From Nitrososphaeria archaeon (lineage in GTDB: Archaea > Thermoproteota > Nitrososphaeria > JACIWG01), in the NCBI GenBank assembly GCA_014361085.1, contig JACIWG010000022.1:1-14809 (forward strand): 14,809 nt of DNA, read 5' to 3'. Shown piece by piece: positions 5,995 through 13,415 of this stretch (positions are counted from its first letter, which is position 1; every line of letters starts with the position of its first letter). A program made the position numbers and the translations under genes. Under the pieces are notes generated by a model. That model searched no databases. It saw only the letters and a list, made by a program, of their open reading frames with translations, and was not told the DNA's origin.

Positions 5995-7704
5995 CTATGC
6001 TGGCGGAATTTCAGCATATATTGTTTTAACGTCGATGCCGCGTTTAACGTTGTTAATTAGGTAACCGGTGAATATTGCAACACCAAGAGCCATCCAGAAT
6101 GTTTGCATAACTAGGTCTCTTTCCGGATTTAGCCATGTTCCAGCCACAATTAAGAAGTAGAAGTTTGAACCAAAGGCAATTATTCCGAAAAGACTAAGCA
6201 ATGGTACACCAAATATTGAATATTTTGCAGGCGATTTTTCATATATATCTGACCTTATAAATGGTAATACTGCGGCAGATAAACCTGCAACCATCACTGC
6301 GAACTGATATAACATTGTTGTATCTACTGAAGCAAGCCATTCACCACTTAATATATTGAGTACAACACCAAGTAGACCACCAATCATTGTTAGAATTATA
6401 GCCCAATGAGGACTATTGAATGTGCTGTTAACTCGGGAAAATATTTCTGGGAAGAATCTATCAAATGACCAAGCGAATATCATTCTACTGCTTACTAGGA
6501 AGAATGCAGGAATGTCCTTTAGTAATACAATTCCAACTAGTACACCATTTAACACTTGAAGCCAAGCGAGTTCAGAAGGTAAAAGCGTTACAATATATGT
6601 CGTTACCACACCAGCTGGAAGTAAGTGGGTTTCAGGCACACCTAGAAGGGTTGCAACATTTTTTGAGCCCCAATCGTTCATTAGGAATTGATAAAGGGCA
6701 ATAAAATAGACTCTATCTTGTGGTATCCCCATTTGTTCTAGAACTTTGCTTGCACCAGTTTGTTCTAAAACAGTGGAGGGAACACGCCATGCATTATACA
6801 CTAGTGCAGGCAATCCAATGTAATAGAGCATTATAACTATTGTTCCAAGCACTTGTGAAATGAATAATGTTTTTGATGGAGATTTTATTTCACCACCTAC
6901 GTATACAGCGGATGTAATACCAATGTAGGCCCATATTGCGCCAATTCCAGCACGCATTGTGTCAGTCCAACTAAATTCAGAAACTGGGAATAGACTTCCA
7001 TACTGTGAGGAAAGTTCAAAGGACTTTTGGACTATCTTCTGATATGCACCCTCACCAAATACTCGGTTCCATCCAGTTACAGCCGCACCAGTTGCAAGTC
7101 CAAAACCACCTAAGATAATAAGATTACTAATAACACCTATGATAGCAAGAGTGCCCAGTATATTTACTACCCAACTGTATACTCGCATACCAAATAGTGC
7201 AAGTAAAGCAAAACCAAATACAAATAGTGAGCCAACAATCCAGTGGCCTTCAATTGTAGAAAGCCATTGTGCAAGTCCGGTTAATCCAGGGTTATCTAGT
7301 ACAACACCAGATATCGTTAATGCGCCTGCAAAAAAGTCTATAGAATACCAAGCGATAATACCGTAACTTAAGACTTCAGTAAACCAGAAACCCCAAGAAG
7401 AGACGAAACCTAATATTGGGCTTAAACCTCTAGTTATAAATATGTAATCACCACCTGTTCTGGGCATCATTGATCCGAGCATTGTATATATTATGGCAGT
7501 TGGTAATCCAGCTAATAGACCAGTAACAAGGAACGAATATGGAATGTAGGCACCAGGACTAGTATAAGCTGCTTGTACAGCAAGTTTGTGTATACCACCA
7601 CCAACTGTATGGCTGAAGACGATCATGAAAGCAGTAAATGGACCTATTGTTCTAACTAAACCAGAAGCCCTCCTGACAAAGAGAGTAGGTGCTTCTTGCG
7701 ACAT
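5995..7704 (-). CDS. APC-superfamily amino acid permease
   Basis: This is a 569-residue, strongly hydrophobic protein with about twelve membrane helices. The first helix carries the APC signature region IGPFTAFMIVFSHTVGGGI (about 20-38), and SMMPRTGGDYIFITRG after the second helix is the conserved PRTGGDYVF-type loop of archaeal amino acid transporters. The segment IWAYIGITSAVYVGGEIKSP (about 260-280) matches the helix 6 region of the family, including the conserved GE before KSP. It probably moves amino acids or polyamines by proton symport or exchange in the cytoplasmic membrane; the exact substrate is not readable. A soluble-looking segment of about 50 residues around 310-365 is longer than in bacterial relatives. 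The ATG at 7704 sits about 28 bases after a TATA box. It appears monocistronic. Confidence 0.9.
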   Translation of the reverse strand: MSQEAPTLFVRRASGLVRTIGPFTAFMIVFSHTVGGGIHKLAVQAAYTSPGAYIPYSFLVTGLLAGLPTAIIYTMLGSMMPRTGGDYIFITRGLSPILGFVSSWGFWFTEVLSYGIIAWYSIDFFAGALTISGVVLDNPGLTGLAQWLSTIEGHWIVGSLFVFGFALLALFGMRVYSWVVNILGTLAIIGVISNLIILGGFGLATGAAVTGWNRVFGEGAYQKIVQKSFELSSQYGSLFPVSEFSWTDTMRAGIGAIWAYIGITSAVYVGGEIKSPSKTLFISQVLGTIVIMLYYIGLPALVYNAWRVPSTVLEQTGASKVLEQMGIPQDRVYFIALYQFLMNDWGSKNVATLLGVPETHLLPAGVVTTYIVTLLPSELAWLQVLNGVLVGIVLLKDIPAFFLVSSRMIFAWSFDRFFPEIFSRVNSTFNSPHWAIILTMIGGLLGVVLNILSGEWLASVDTTMLYQFAVMVAGLSAAVLPFIRSDIYEKSPAKYSIFGVPLLSLFGIIAFGSNFYFLIVAGTWLNPERDLVMQTFWMALGVAIFTGYLINNVKRGIDVKTIYAEIPPA

Positions 7705-7726
7705 AAGACAAGGCTTACACCTTCTT

Positions 7727-7737
7727 CATATTTAAAG
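7727..7737 (-). promoter_or_regulatory. TATA box of the permease gene
   Basis: On the minus strand CTTTAAATATG is centred about 28 bases upstream of the permease ATG, predicting a nearly leaderless transcript. The whole 156-base spacer 7705-7860 is very AT-rich, holds promoters for the two divergent genes and contains no ORF I trust. Confidence 0.6.
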
Positions 7738-7860
7738 ATTGTGTTCTTAATTTTATAAAAATTTTAATTTTAATTAAAAAAGAAAAAAATTATCAAACTT
7801 TTATGTTAAATATATTTTTGAACGTGATTTTGCAAATACTTATTAATCCTTAACAGTAAA

Positions 7861-8499
7861 ATGAATAGAAAGATGGAAAACATAAAAATGGATAAGAATA
7901 CATTGAATAGTTTACTGTTCTTAGCAGAAGCATTTGATGGATATACTACGGGAAGAAATGTCGATTTAAAAAAAGTTAAGATTAAGATTGATGAAGCAAA
8001 GGATATAATTAAACATAAAATTGATAAAACTGAACAAAGAAGAATATTTGAGGTTGCCGATTACATAATAAACTTACCAGTTAAGGATTCTAATGCACAT
8101 TTCTATGCAAAAATTTTTTTGATAACAAAACTTTTACTTAGGGTATTTATTTTCATATTTATGTTTTTAATTTTATATATTTTTTCATTTGGATATCTAG
8201 ATTTAAATATACTTGTAATACTAGGATGGAGTACAGTAGTAATAATTTTCTTTAGATGGTTTTCCTTAACAAAAGTATTAGAATTTTATGAAAGGGAACT
8301 TAAGTCACATAAATCGAAAACAAAATTTTTAAAGGATATGACACAACGAATTATATATCTTATTTCTGAAAATAAGGAAAAATGGGGATTAAAATCCAAA
8401 AATATTAAATTGCATCTTTATAATAAAGATTATGAAAGGATAAGAGTAATTAAAAGACCATCTCTTTTAAGGGAATATTATTTGGTAGAAGTGGATTAG
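7861..8499 (+). CDS. Unrecognised two-helix membrane protein
   Basis: I do not recognise this 212-residue protein. It has a charged helical N-terminal part (1-80), two adjacent hydrophobic helices at about 91-111 and 115-134 joined by a very short turn, and a basic C-terminal part (138-212). This predicts both ends in the cytoplasm with a helical hairpin in the membrane. There is no signal peptide, catalytic motif or cysteine. The TATA-like ACTTATTAA at 7838-7846 is only about 19 bases from the first ATG, so the in-frame ATG at 7873 (residue 5) may be the real start. Its TAG stop is directly followed by the ATG of the next gene with no spacer, so the pair is surely one operon and is likely to act together. 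Confidence 0.75.
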   Translation: MNRKMENIKMDKNTLNSLLFLAEAFDGYTTGRNVDLKKVKIKIDEAKDIIKHKIDKTEQRRIFEVADYIINLPVKDSNAHFYAKIFLITKLLLRVFIFIFMFLILYIFSFGYLDLNILVILGWSTVVIIFFRWFSLTKVLEFYERELKSHKSKTKFLKDMTQRIIYLISENKEKWGLKSKNIKLHLYNKDYERIRVIKRPSLLREYYLVEVD

Positions 8500-9264
8500 A
8501 TGGTAAAAAATGTATTTATTGAAAAGAGCACTTTATTTGCTGGAGAGAGTTTAAAAATAAAAAATTATAGTGGTGTAATTTTAAAAACTAAATTATATGT
8601 GATTACAATTTCTGATTTATTAAAGAAAAAGGAGGGGAAAGGTTTCCCCGAATATGAAGTGATTTTTTCTTCGATTATAGAGAAAGAGCTATATGATGGT
8701 GAAACTGAAATCAAATATCCTGAAACATTTCCACCAACTGTTTCCACCAAACATTTTAAGACCAGATGTTCACTTGTAATTGGCAGACCAAGATTTGGAG
8801 GTAAGATACTTTATCCTCGAACGGAAATAAGGTTAAAAATTTTACCGGTTTACAACATAGAAGTGGAAGTTAATAAGGATGAAGACAAATTGCTGCTTAG
8901 AAAAACATATTATGAGCCTGACGAAGAAATATTTTGTAAAGTATCAGGGGAGATAAAAAATGCTACTGCGGGCGTATTAATTAGAGAGTGGATTGTTGAA
9001 GGAAATGAAGAAAGATTTGATGAATATGTATTAGAAGAAAGCAGAATAGAAAATAATGAACTTACTATTAGACTGCCTCATGACTTTACTAAAATTGAAG
9101 ATCCATTTTTATTTTACCCTTACTCGTTTTGCTCGATTACACCGAAAGTTAAATTTGGGATTAAAACGTATATTTTTGTCCAAAATGAGTCAACTTTATC
9201 TAAAAAAGAAATAGCGCTAGTACCAAAAAAACCTCACTTTAGAAAAATAGTTTCAGAAAAATAG
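8500..9264 (+). CDS. Beta-rich protein, probable tandem arrestin-like fold
   Basis: The 254-residue product has no membrane segment or catalytic motif and is dominated by alternating beta-strand patterns. The first half (about 1-117) runs like an arrestin N-domain: FAGESLKIKNYSG, then a strand-rich stretch, ELYDGETEIKYPETFPPTVS, then RCSLVIG. The second half (about 120-232) repeats the plan: YYEPDEEIFCKVSGEIKN, EESRIENNELTIRLPHDF, then a final strand pair. Eukaryotic arrestins and bacterial Spo0M show the same two-sandwich layout and act as adaptors at membranes. The fold is my inference from strand spacing and the G-E and P-x-x-x-P turns; there is no strong signature. It abuts the upstream membrane protein gene and would be a natural cytoplasmic partner. 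It ends 4 bases from the convergent phosphoesterase gene. Confidence 0.65.
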   Translation: MVKNVFIEKSTLFAGESLKIKNYSGVILKTKLYVITISDLLKKKEGKGFPEYEVIFSSIIEKELYDGETEIKYPETFPPTVSTKHFKTRCSLVIGRPRFGGKILYPRTEIRLKILPVYNIEVEVNKDEDKLLLRKTYYEPDEEIFCKVSGEIKNATAGVLIREWIVEGNEERFDEYVLEESRIENNELTIRLPHDFTKIEDPFLFYPYSFCSITPKVKFGIKTYIFVQNESTLSKKEIALVPKKPHFRKIVSEK

Positions 9265-9268
9265 TAGT

Positions 9269-10012
9269 TCAAGTTTCATTTAAGAGAACACCTTCCATAG
9301 ATATTATTTTTGTAGATAATATGTCTTTCTTACACCGATTTAATAAAGGAGAATTTTTACCAATAAAATTGTGAGAAAGGACATAATTTGATGGCAAATA
9401 CAGTTCATGATTAAATGTAGGCATGATTATAAGATTATATTGCTTCGTTAAAGATGGATAAATTTGTTTTAAATATAATTTGATAATAATCCAAACCCTC
9501 TGGCCATTTAAGGGTGAATTTTCTTTAGAATATAGGGGATGAATATGGCCCATAATAATAGTATTTGATTTTTTAATATTAAGATCTGGTAAAGTGTGGC
9601 CATGCATTAGATAGAACTTGTTCAAAAGGAAGCTTCTCTTTACTATTTGAACATTACTTGGCAAAAAATTTTGAATACAGGCATCATGATTTCCTAAAAT
9701 AAGATATATTTTTTTAAAGTATGAGTTAATTTGGCTAAAAAATAATGAAAGCGATTTTTGTTCATTTAAGGTAATGTGACCAATTTTATGCTTTAAATCA
9801 CCTAAAATTATCAAATTTCTAGCTTTTGTTTTTTCACATAAATCTTTTATCTTCTCTGAAAAAAGAGCTGAAATTCGTCTACTGTCAATTTTAATGATAT
9901 TAGAGGGAGAATAGCCAATATGTAAGTCACTAAGACACAGAAAGTGTTCTCTTCCAATTTCTATTTTTATTGCAGCATCCTTATAAAGAAGAATTAATTT
10001 TGTCTCCAACAA
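9269..10012 (-). CDS. COG1407 (ICC-like) metallophosphoesterase, Lhr-associated
   Basis: The protein of 247 residues belongs to the ICC-like phosphoesterase group COG1407. The complete metal site is visible: SDLHIGY (D29, H31), GDLKH (D72), GNHD (N108, H109), H137 in MHGH and GHIHP at 155-159. The tail has the family's NGQRVWI and IIMPTFNHEL segments. Members are repeatedly found beside lhr-type helicase genes in archaea and bacteria, and lhr lies about 650 bases away here, so a role in the same nucleic-acid process is likely; the substrate is unknown. It starts at TTG, 26 bases after an AT-rich TATA region shared with the divergent SWIM gene, which suggests leaderless translation. The next TTG, at codon 2, is an equal candidate. 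Confidence 0.88.
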   Translation of the reverse strand: MLETKLILLYKDAAIKIEIGREHFLCLSDLHIGYSPSNIIKIDSRRISALFSEKIKDLCEKTKARNLIILGDLKHKIGHITLNEQKSLSLFFSQINSYFKKIYLILGNHDACIQNFLPSNVQIVKRSFLLNKFYLMHGHTLPDLNIKKSNTIIMGHIHPLYSKENSPLNGQRVWIIIKLYLKQIYPSLTKQYNLIIMPTFNHELYLPSNYVLSHNFIGKNSPLLNRCKKDILSTKIISMEGVLLNET

Positions 10013-10070
10013 TTAAGTAACTTACATACACTTTATATTTAAGTATATTTTAGGTGAATAAAGAAATTTA
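10013..10070. promoter_or_regulatory. Divergent promoter region between phosphoesterase and SWIM genes
   Basis: This 58-base AT-rich gap must hold promoters for both genes. On the minus strand TACTTAAATATAAAG near 10031-10045 is correctly spaced for the TTG at 10012. On the plus strand TAAGTATATTTT near 10041-10052 is about 25 bases before the ATG at 10071. The two overlap, so expression of the genes is probably coupled. Confidence 0.5.
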
Positions 10071-10385
10071 ATGAGGATGGAAGAAAGATTAAGGATAAAG
10101 TTAATTGTGGATAGGAATGCTGTCAAAAGACATATTTTCTTGCCTAGCAATATCGAGGTGTGGACAGTCGTAGGAGATGAATGTGATTATTTGGTTAATG
10201 AGAAACCACTTTTTTGCACATGTAAAGATTTTTACTATTTATGTCTTATCAAAAAAAGAAAAAGGATGTGTTATCATTTAAAGGCACTTTCACTTGCTAA
10301 GAGGAAAGGAAAATATACAACATATTACTTTAATGATGAAGAACTTAATCTTTTTATTAAATTAATTTTCAGCAACTTAAAGTAA
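10071..10385 (+). CDS. SWIM zinc-finger protein
   Basis: The small protein of 104 residues contains a SWIM zinc finger, CxCx(n)CxH: C49, C51, C67 and H69, in the context FCTCKDF...RMCYHLKAL. A short beta-rich N-terminal part (about 5-45) precedes it, as in other stand-alone archaeal SWIM proteins. SWIM domains bind nucleic acids or mediate contacts among recombination proteins, for example in the Rad51-linked Shu complexes; a similar accessory role is plausible here because the gene lies between an Lhr-associated phosphoesterase and lhr. The ATG at 10071 is first after the divergent promoter. The reading frame ends 33 bases before tRNA-Thr, and the TATA box of the tRNA begins just after its stop. 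There is no membrane segment. Confidence 0.85.
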   Translation: MRMEERLRIKLIVDRNAVKRHIFLPSNIEVWTVVGDECDYLVNEKPLFCTCKDFYYLCLIKKRKRMCYHLKALSLAKRKGKYTTYYFNDEELNLFIKLIFSNLK

Positions 10386-10388
10386 AAG

Positions 10389-10397
10389 TTTTAAACA
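10389..10397 (+). promoter_or_regulatory. TATA box of tRNA-Thr
   Basis: TTTTAAACA is centred about 26 bases before the first base of tRNA-Thr and starts four bases after the SWIM stop codon. The spacing predicts transcription starting at, or within a base or two of, the mature 5' end. Confidence 0.55.
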
Positions 10398-10418
10398 TAT
10401 TTTATTAAGATTTGGCGA

Positions 10419-10491
10419 GCTCCGGTAGCTCAGCTGGTAGAGCGATAGCCTTGTAAGCTATAGGTCGCGGGTTCAAAGCCCGCCCGGAGCT
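10419..10491 (+). tRNA. tRNA-Thr(TGT)
   Basis: Acceptor GCTCCGG/CCGGAGC, D-arm GCTCAGCTGGTAGAGC, anticodon arm ATAGC CTTGTAA GCTAT (anticodon TGT) and T-arm GCGGG TTCAAAG CCCGC give a complete 73-nt tRNA. The discriminator is T, usual for archaeal threonine tRNAs. There is no intron and no encoded CCA. It reads ACA codons. Confidence 0.96.
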
Positions 10492-10509
10492 TTACCTTTT
10501 AAAGGTAAA
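10491..10509 (+). repeat. Perfect 9-bp palindrome at the end of tRNA-Thr
   Basis: TTTACCTTT and AAAGGTAAA are exact reverse complements separated by a single T, beginning at the tRNA discriminator base. As RNA it would form a 6-bp hairpin with a 7-base loop, which could end or process the tRNA transcript. As DNA it is a dyad just upstream of the lhr operon promoter, so it could be an operator. The sequence alone does not decide. Confidence 0.5.
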
Positions 10510-10517
10510 GGCAAAAA

Positions 10518-10527
10518 TTATATAATA
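10518..10527 (+). promoter_or_regulatory. TATA box of the microprotein-lhr operon
   Basis: TTATATAATA is centred about 25 bases before the GTG at 10548. This is the only good TATA element between tRNA-Thr and lhr, and it implies a leaderless operon beginning with the small membrane protein. Confidence 0.65.
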
Positions 10528-10547
10528 GGAAGAAAAGATTCTCTGGC

Positions 10548-10661
10548 GTGGACATTACATCCTTCTTTAATTTTTGGACAGTGATAATTTATTTACTGTT
10601 TACTTTAGGGCTATTAATTCTCCTTTTCTATGAATACTCGAACTCTAAGAGGAAATATTGA
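10548..10661 (+). CDS. 37-residue single-pass membrane microprotein, first gene of the lhr operon
   Basis: A GTG-initiated frame of 37 codons begins MDITSFFNFW, continues with a hydrophobic helix at about residues 8-28 (TVIIYLLFTLGLLILLF) and ends in a hydrophilic, basic tail (EYSNSKRKY). This is a typical single membrane helix, probably with the tail in the cytoplasm. Three facts support a real gene: a TATA box 25 bases before the GTG, a protein-like membrane sequence, and a four-base TTGA overlap between its stop and the lhr start, typical of translational coupling. I do not recognise a family. It may tether or regulate Lhr at the membrane, or simply be co-expressed. It is too short for routine gene calling. 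Confidence 0.65.
   Translation: MDITSFFNFWTVIIYLLFTLGLLILLFYEYSNSKRKY
10648..10652 (+). promoter_or_regulatory. Shine-Dalgarno of lhr inside the microprotein gene
   Basis: AGAGG lies five bases before the TTG at 10658 and within the last codons of the microprotein gene. It supports the TTG as the lhr start and internal initiation on a shared message. Confidence 0.6.
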
Positions 10662-13408
10662 TTAATGAAAGTACCATGGAAAACAGCTATGAAAAATTTT
10701 TGTATCACGTGTCTAGGCTGGGGTTTAAGACTTTAACAAATATTCAGAAAAAAGCAATACCAGCCATTATAAACAAAATAAATACTTTAATTATTGCTCC
10801 AACAGGTACTGGAAAAACAGAGGCAGCAATATTACCTATTCTTTTCCATATTTCAGAAAATAAAATTAAGGGGAAACCGAGTGTGCTTTACATTACACCT
10901 TTACGTGCACTAAATAGAGACTTATTACGCAGGATAAGGAAATATAGTGAATACTTTAACTTAAAGATAGAAGTAAGACATGGGGATACACCCATAGGTT
11001 TACGGAGAAAGATCCAACAAAATCCACCAGATATATTAATTACAACACCAGAAACGTTAGGTGCACTTTTAACTTTACCTGCCTATATTGAATGGTTTAA
11101 AAATGTAGAATGGGTTATAGTGGATGAAGTTCATGAGTTGATTAACAGTAAAAGGGGAGTACACCTTGCTTTATCTCTAGAACGTTTAGAAAAAATTAGA
11201 AAAGGATTTGTACGTATAGGTTTGTCAGCTTCTGTTGGTGCATCAGATAAAGTAAAAACATTTCTTTTTGGCTTAGGACGAAAAGGTGCTGTCATTATTG
11301 ATAAGAATGCTAGAAGATATATTTTTGAAAACATATTTATTGACGGGGAAATGAAGGATGTAATAGAGAACATTATAGAAAGAATTGAAGATGAATCAAT
11401 TCAAGGGTCTATTATAATATTTACTAATACAAGACAGATGGCAGAATATTTAGCTTCTATCATTAAGACAAGAAGACCAGAGATATTATTAGAAGTGCAT
11501 CATGGTTCACTTTCAAGAGAAGTTCGTGAACAAGCTGAAAAAAATTTGAGAGAAGGAAAGGCTAAAGTTGTAATTTCTACATCTTCATTAGAATTAGGAA
11601 TAGATGTTGGTACAATTTCTTTAGTTTTTCAGATTGAATCGCCGCGTCAGGTTACAAAATTGCTTCAACGTGTAGGACGGAGTGAGCATAAGGTTGGTGG
11701 TATAGCAAAAGGAATTATCTTAAACAATTTTATGGATGATTTTATAGAAACAGAGGCAATTTGTGAACTTGTTAGGAAGGGTATAGTTGAGGAACCAAGT
11801 ATCCATTATAAAGCATTAGATGTTTTAGCTCATCATATTGCAGGATTGACAATAGTATATAAGACAATTAATTTGGGGGATATAATAAAGCTTGCAAAAG
11901 GAACTATTTTCTATAAAGATTTAACAATTGAAGAAGTTTTTTCAGTTTTAGAGATTTTATCAGAAATGGGTGTAATTCGTGTAGTAAATGAACAAGTTCA
12001 TATGGGAAGAAAAAGTTATGAATATTATTTTAGTAACATTTCAATGATACCAGATAATCTTCAGTATATCGTAATAAATGCACTTAACAATAATAGAATA
12101 GGAAGCATCGATTATTTGTTCATAAATGAAGCATTAGAGGAGGGAAAACCATTTATCTTAAAAGGCACTGGATGGAGTGTAATCTCAATAGATGAACAAA
12201 AACAGATTGTCAAAGTAGAACCAAGAGATTTGTCAGAAAGTGAGATACCATTTTGGCTAGGTGAAATAATTCCTGTTGATTATTTTACAGCCCAGGAGGT
12301 TGGTAAGTTAAGAAAAAACATAAATTTAAAAAAGAATATTGACAAATTCGCGTTCCTTAAGTTAATGTTGGACACTACCAAAAATTTATTGGGACGCATC
12401 CCGGATAATGAATGCATATTTATTGAGAAAAGAAAAGGAGGAAATATATTTGTGATACATGCATGCTTTGGTACAAAAGTTAATAATACGCTAGGTATTT
12501 TATTGAGCACATTTTTATCTTCAAAGTTAGGGTATAAGATTGAATATAGTTTTGACCCCTACAGAATAATTCTTAATGGAGGACATCTTCTCACATTTGA
12601 GAATATTTTAGAAGTTTTATCAAAAGAAATTAATTTAAAAGAAATATTGGCAGTAGCTTTAAGGGATACAAACATACTCCGTATACGAGGTTGGAACATT
12701 GCGAAAAGATTTGGAATTATGCCACGTGATATTCCTTACGATAGTAAAAGTAGTTCGTTTTTGCTAAAGAGGTACTCTAACACAGCTTTTTATAAAGAAG
12801 TATTAAATGAAATCTTTGTAGATAAATTTGATTTGGAAAGAACATATAATATTTTAAAAAGGATAAGAGATGGAGACATACAGATCTTTTATAAAGAGTT
12901 AGAAACCTTTTCACCCATAGCCAAGATTGGTTTTAAGTATGCTATAAAAGAGGTTGCTAGCATATATGATATTGATGAGACAATGTTAAACATAGTTAAA
13001 GAAAGATTGGAGAATAGAAGACATTTATTATTGTGCCTTTCCTGTGGTAAACTGGAGAAGATTGTTCAAACAAAGGACGTGGATGATTTTATACATTGTA
13101 ATTTATGCGGTTCAAGACTTGTTACTATTACATCGGTTCAAGATAGAAAAGCAATTGAAATAATTAGAAAACGCGCATTGGGTAAAAAACTTTCAAAAGA
13201 AGAAGAAAAAGAGTATAGAAAGCTTTGGAGCACTTCTTCTCTTATACAGAACTTTGGCAAGAAAGCGATTTTTGTACTCTCTGGTTACGGGATCGGACCC
13301 AAAATTGCAGGTAGAATATTAGATAAAAAGGCAGATATGACAGAATTGTTAAATGAAATTTATAGAGCAGAAAAGAATTTTATTAGAACACGGCCATTCT
13401 GGGACTAA
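10658..13408 (+). CDS. lhr: Lhr-type superfamily 2 helicase
   Basis: The 916-residue protein is a large Lhr-type DNA/RNA helicase. Visible motifs are the Q-motif glutamine Q30, Walker A APTGTGKTE at 47-55, TPLRAL, TPETLGALL, DEVH at 156-159, LSASVG, TSSLELGIDVG (motif V) and QRVGRSEHKVGG (motif VI). Next come a winged-helix region and the Lhr-specific domain, then a four-cysteine zinc finger with C793-x2-C796 and C814-x2-C817. The C-terminal GYGIGPKIAGRIL resembles a helix-hairpin-helix and probably adds DNA contact. All catalytic motifs are intact. Lhr proteins unwind 3'-tailed DNA and DNA:RNA hybrids in repair; archaeal members are also implicated in RNA metabolism. The TTG start overlaps the upstream microprotein stop and has AGAGG five bases before it. 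The gene ends 7 bases from the convergent rpa. Confidence 0.94.
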   Translation: MINESTMENSYEKFLYHVSRLGFKTLTNIQKKAIPAIINKINTLIIAPTGTGKTEAAILPILFHISENKIKGKPSVLYITPLRALNRDLLRRIRKYSEYFNLKIEVRHGDTPIGLRRKIQQNPPDILITTPETLGALLTLPAYIEWFKNVEWVIVDEVHELINSKRGVHLALSLERLEKIRKGFVRIGLSASVGASDKVKTFLFGLGRKGAVIIDKNARRYIFENIFIDGEMKDVIENIIERIEDESIQGSIIIFTNTRQMAEYLASIIKTRRPEILLEVHHGSLSREVREQAEKNLREGKAKVVISTSSLELGIDVGTISLVFQIESPRQVTKLLQRVGRSEHKVGGIAKGIILNNFMDDFIETEAICELVRKGIVEEPSIHYKALDVLAHHIAGLTIVYKTINLGDIIKLAKGTIFYKDLTIEEVFSVLEILSEMGVIRVVNEQVHMGRKSYEYYFSNISMIPDNLQYIVINALNNNRIGSIDYLFINEALEEGKPFILKGTGWSVISIDEQKQIVKVEPRDLSESEIPFWLGEIIPVDYFTAQEVGKLRKNINLKKNIDKFAFLKLMLDTTKNLLGRIPDNECIFIEKRKGGNIFVIHACFGTKVNNTLGILLSTFLSSKLGYKIEYSFDPYRIILNGGHLLTFENILEVLSKEINLKEILAVALRDTNILRIRGWNIAKRFGIMPRDIPYDSKSSSFLLKRYSNTAFYKEVLNEIFVDKFDLERTYNILKRIRDGDIQIFYKELETFSPIAKIGFKYAIKEVASIYDIDETMLNIVKERLENRRHLLLCLSCGKLEKIVQTKDVDDFIHCNLCGSRLVTITSVQDRKAIEIIRKRALGKKLSKEEEKEYRKLWSTSSLIQNFGKKAIFVLSGYGIGPKIAGRILDKKADMTELLNEIYRAEKNFIRTRPFWD

Positions 13409-13415
13409 AATATTT

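Noticed and set aside
7139..7366. 75-codon plus-strand frame within the permease gene
   Set aside because: Low-complexity antisense of membrane helices; no promoter or Shine-Dalgarno.
11131..12510. Minus-strand frames inside lhr
   Set aside because: Antisense shadows; lhr is intact on the plus strand across both.
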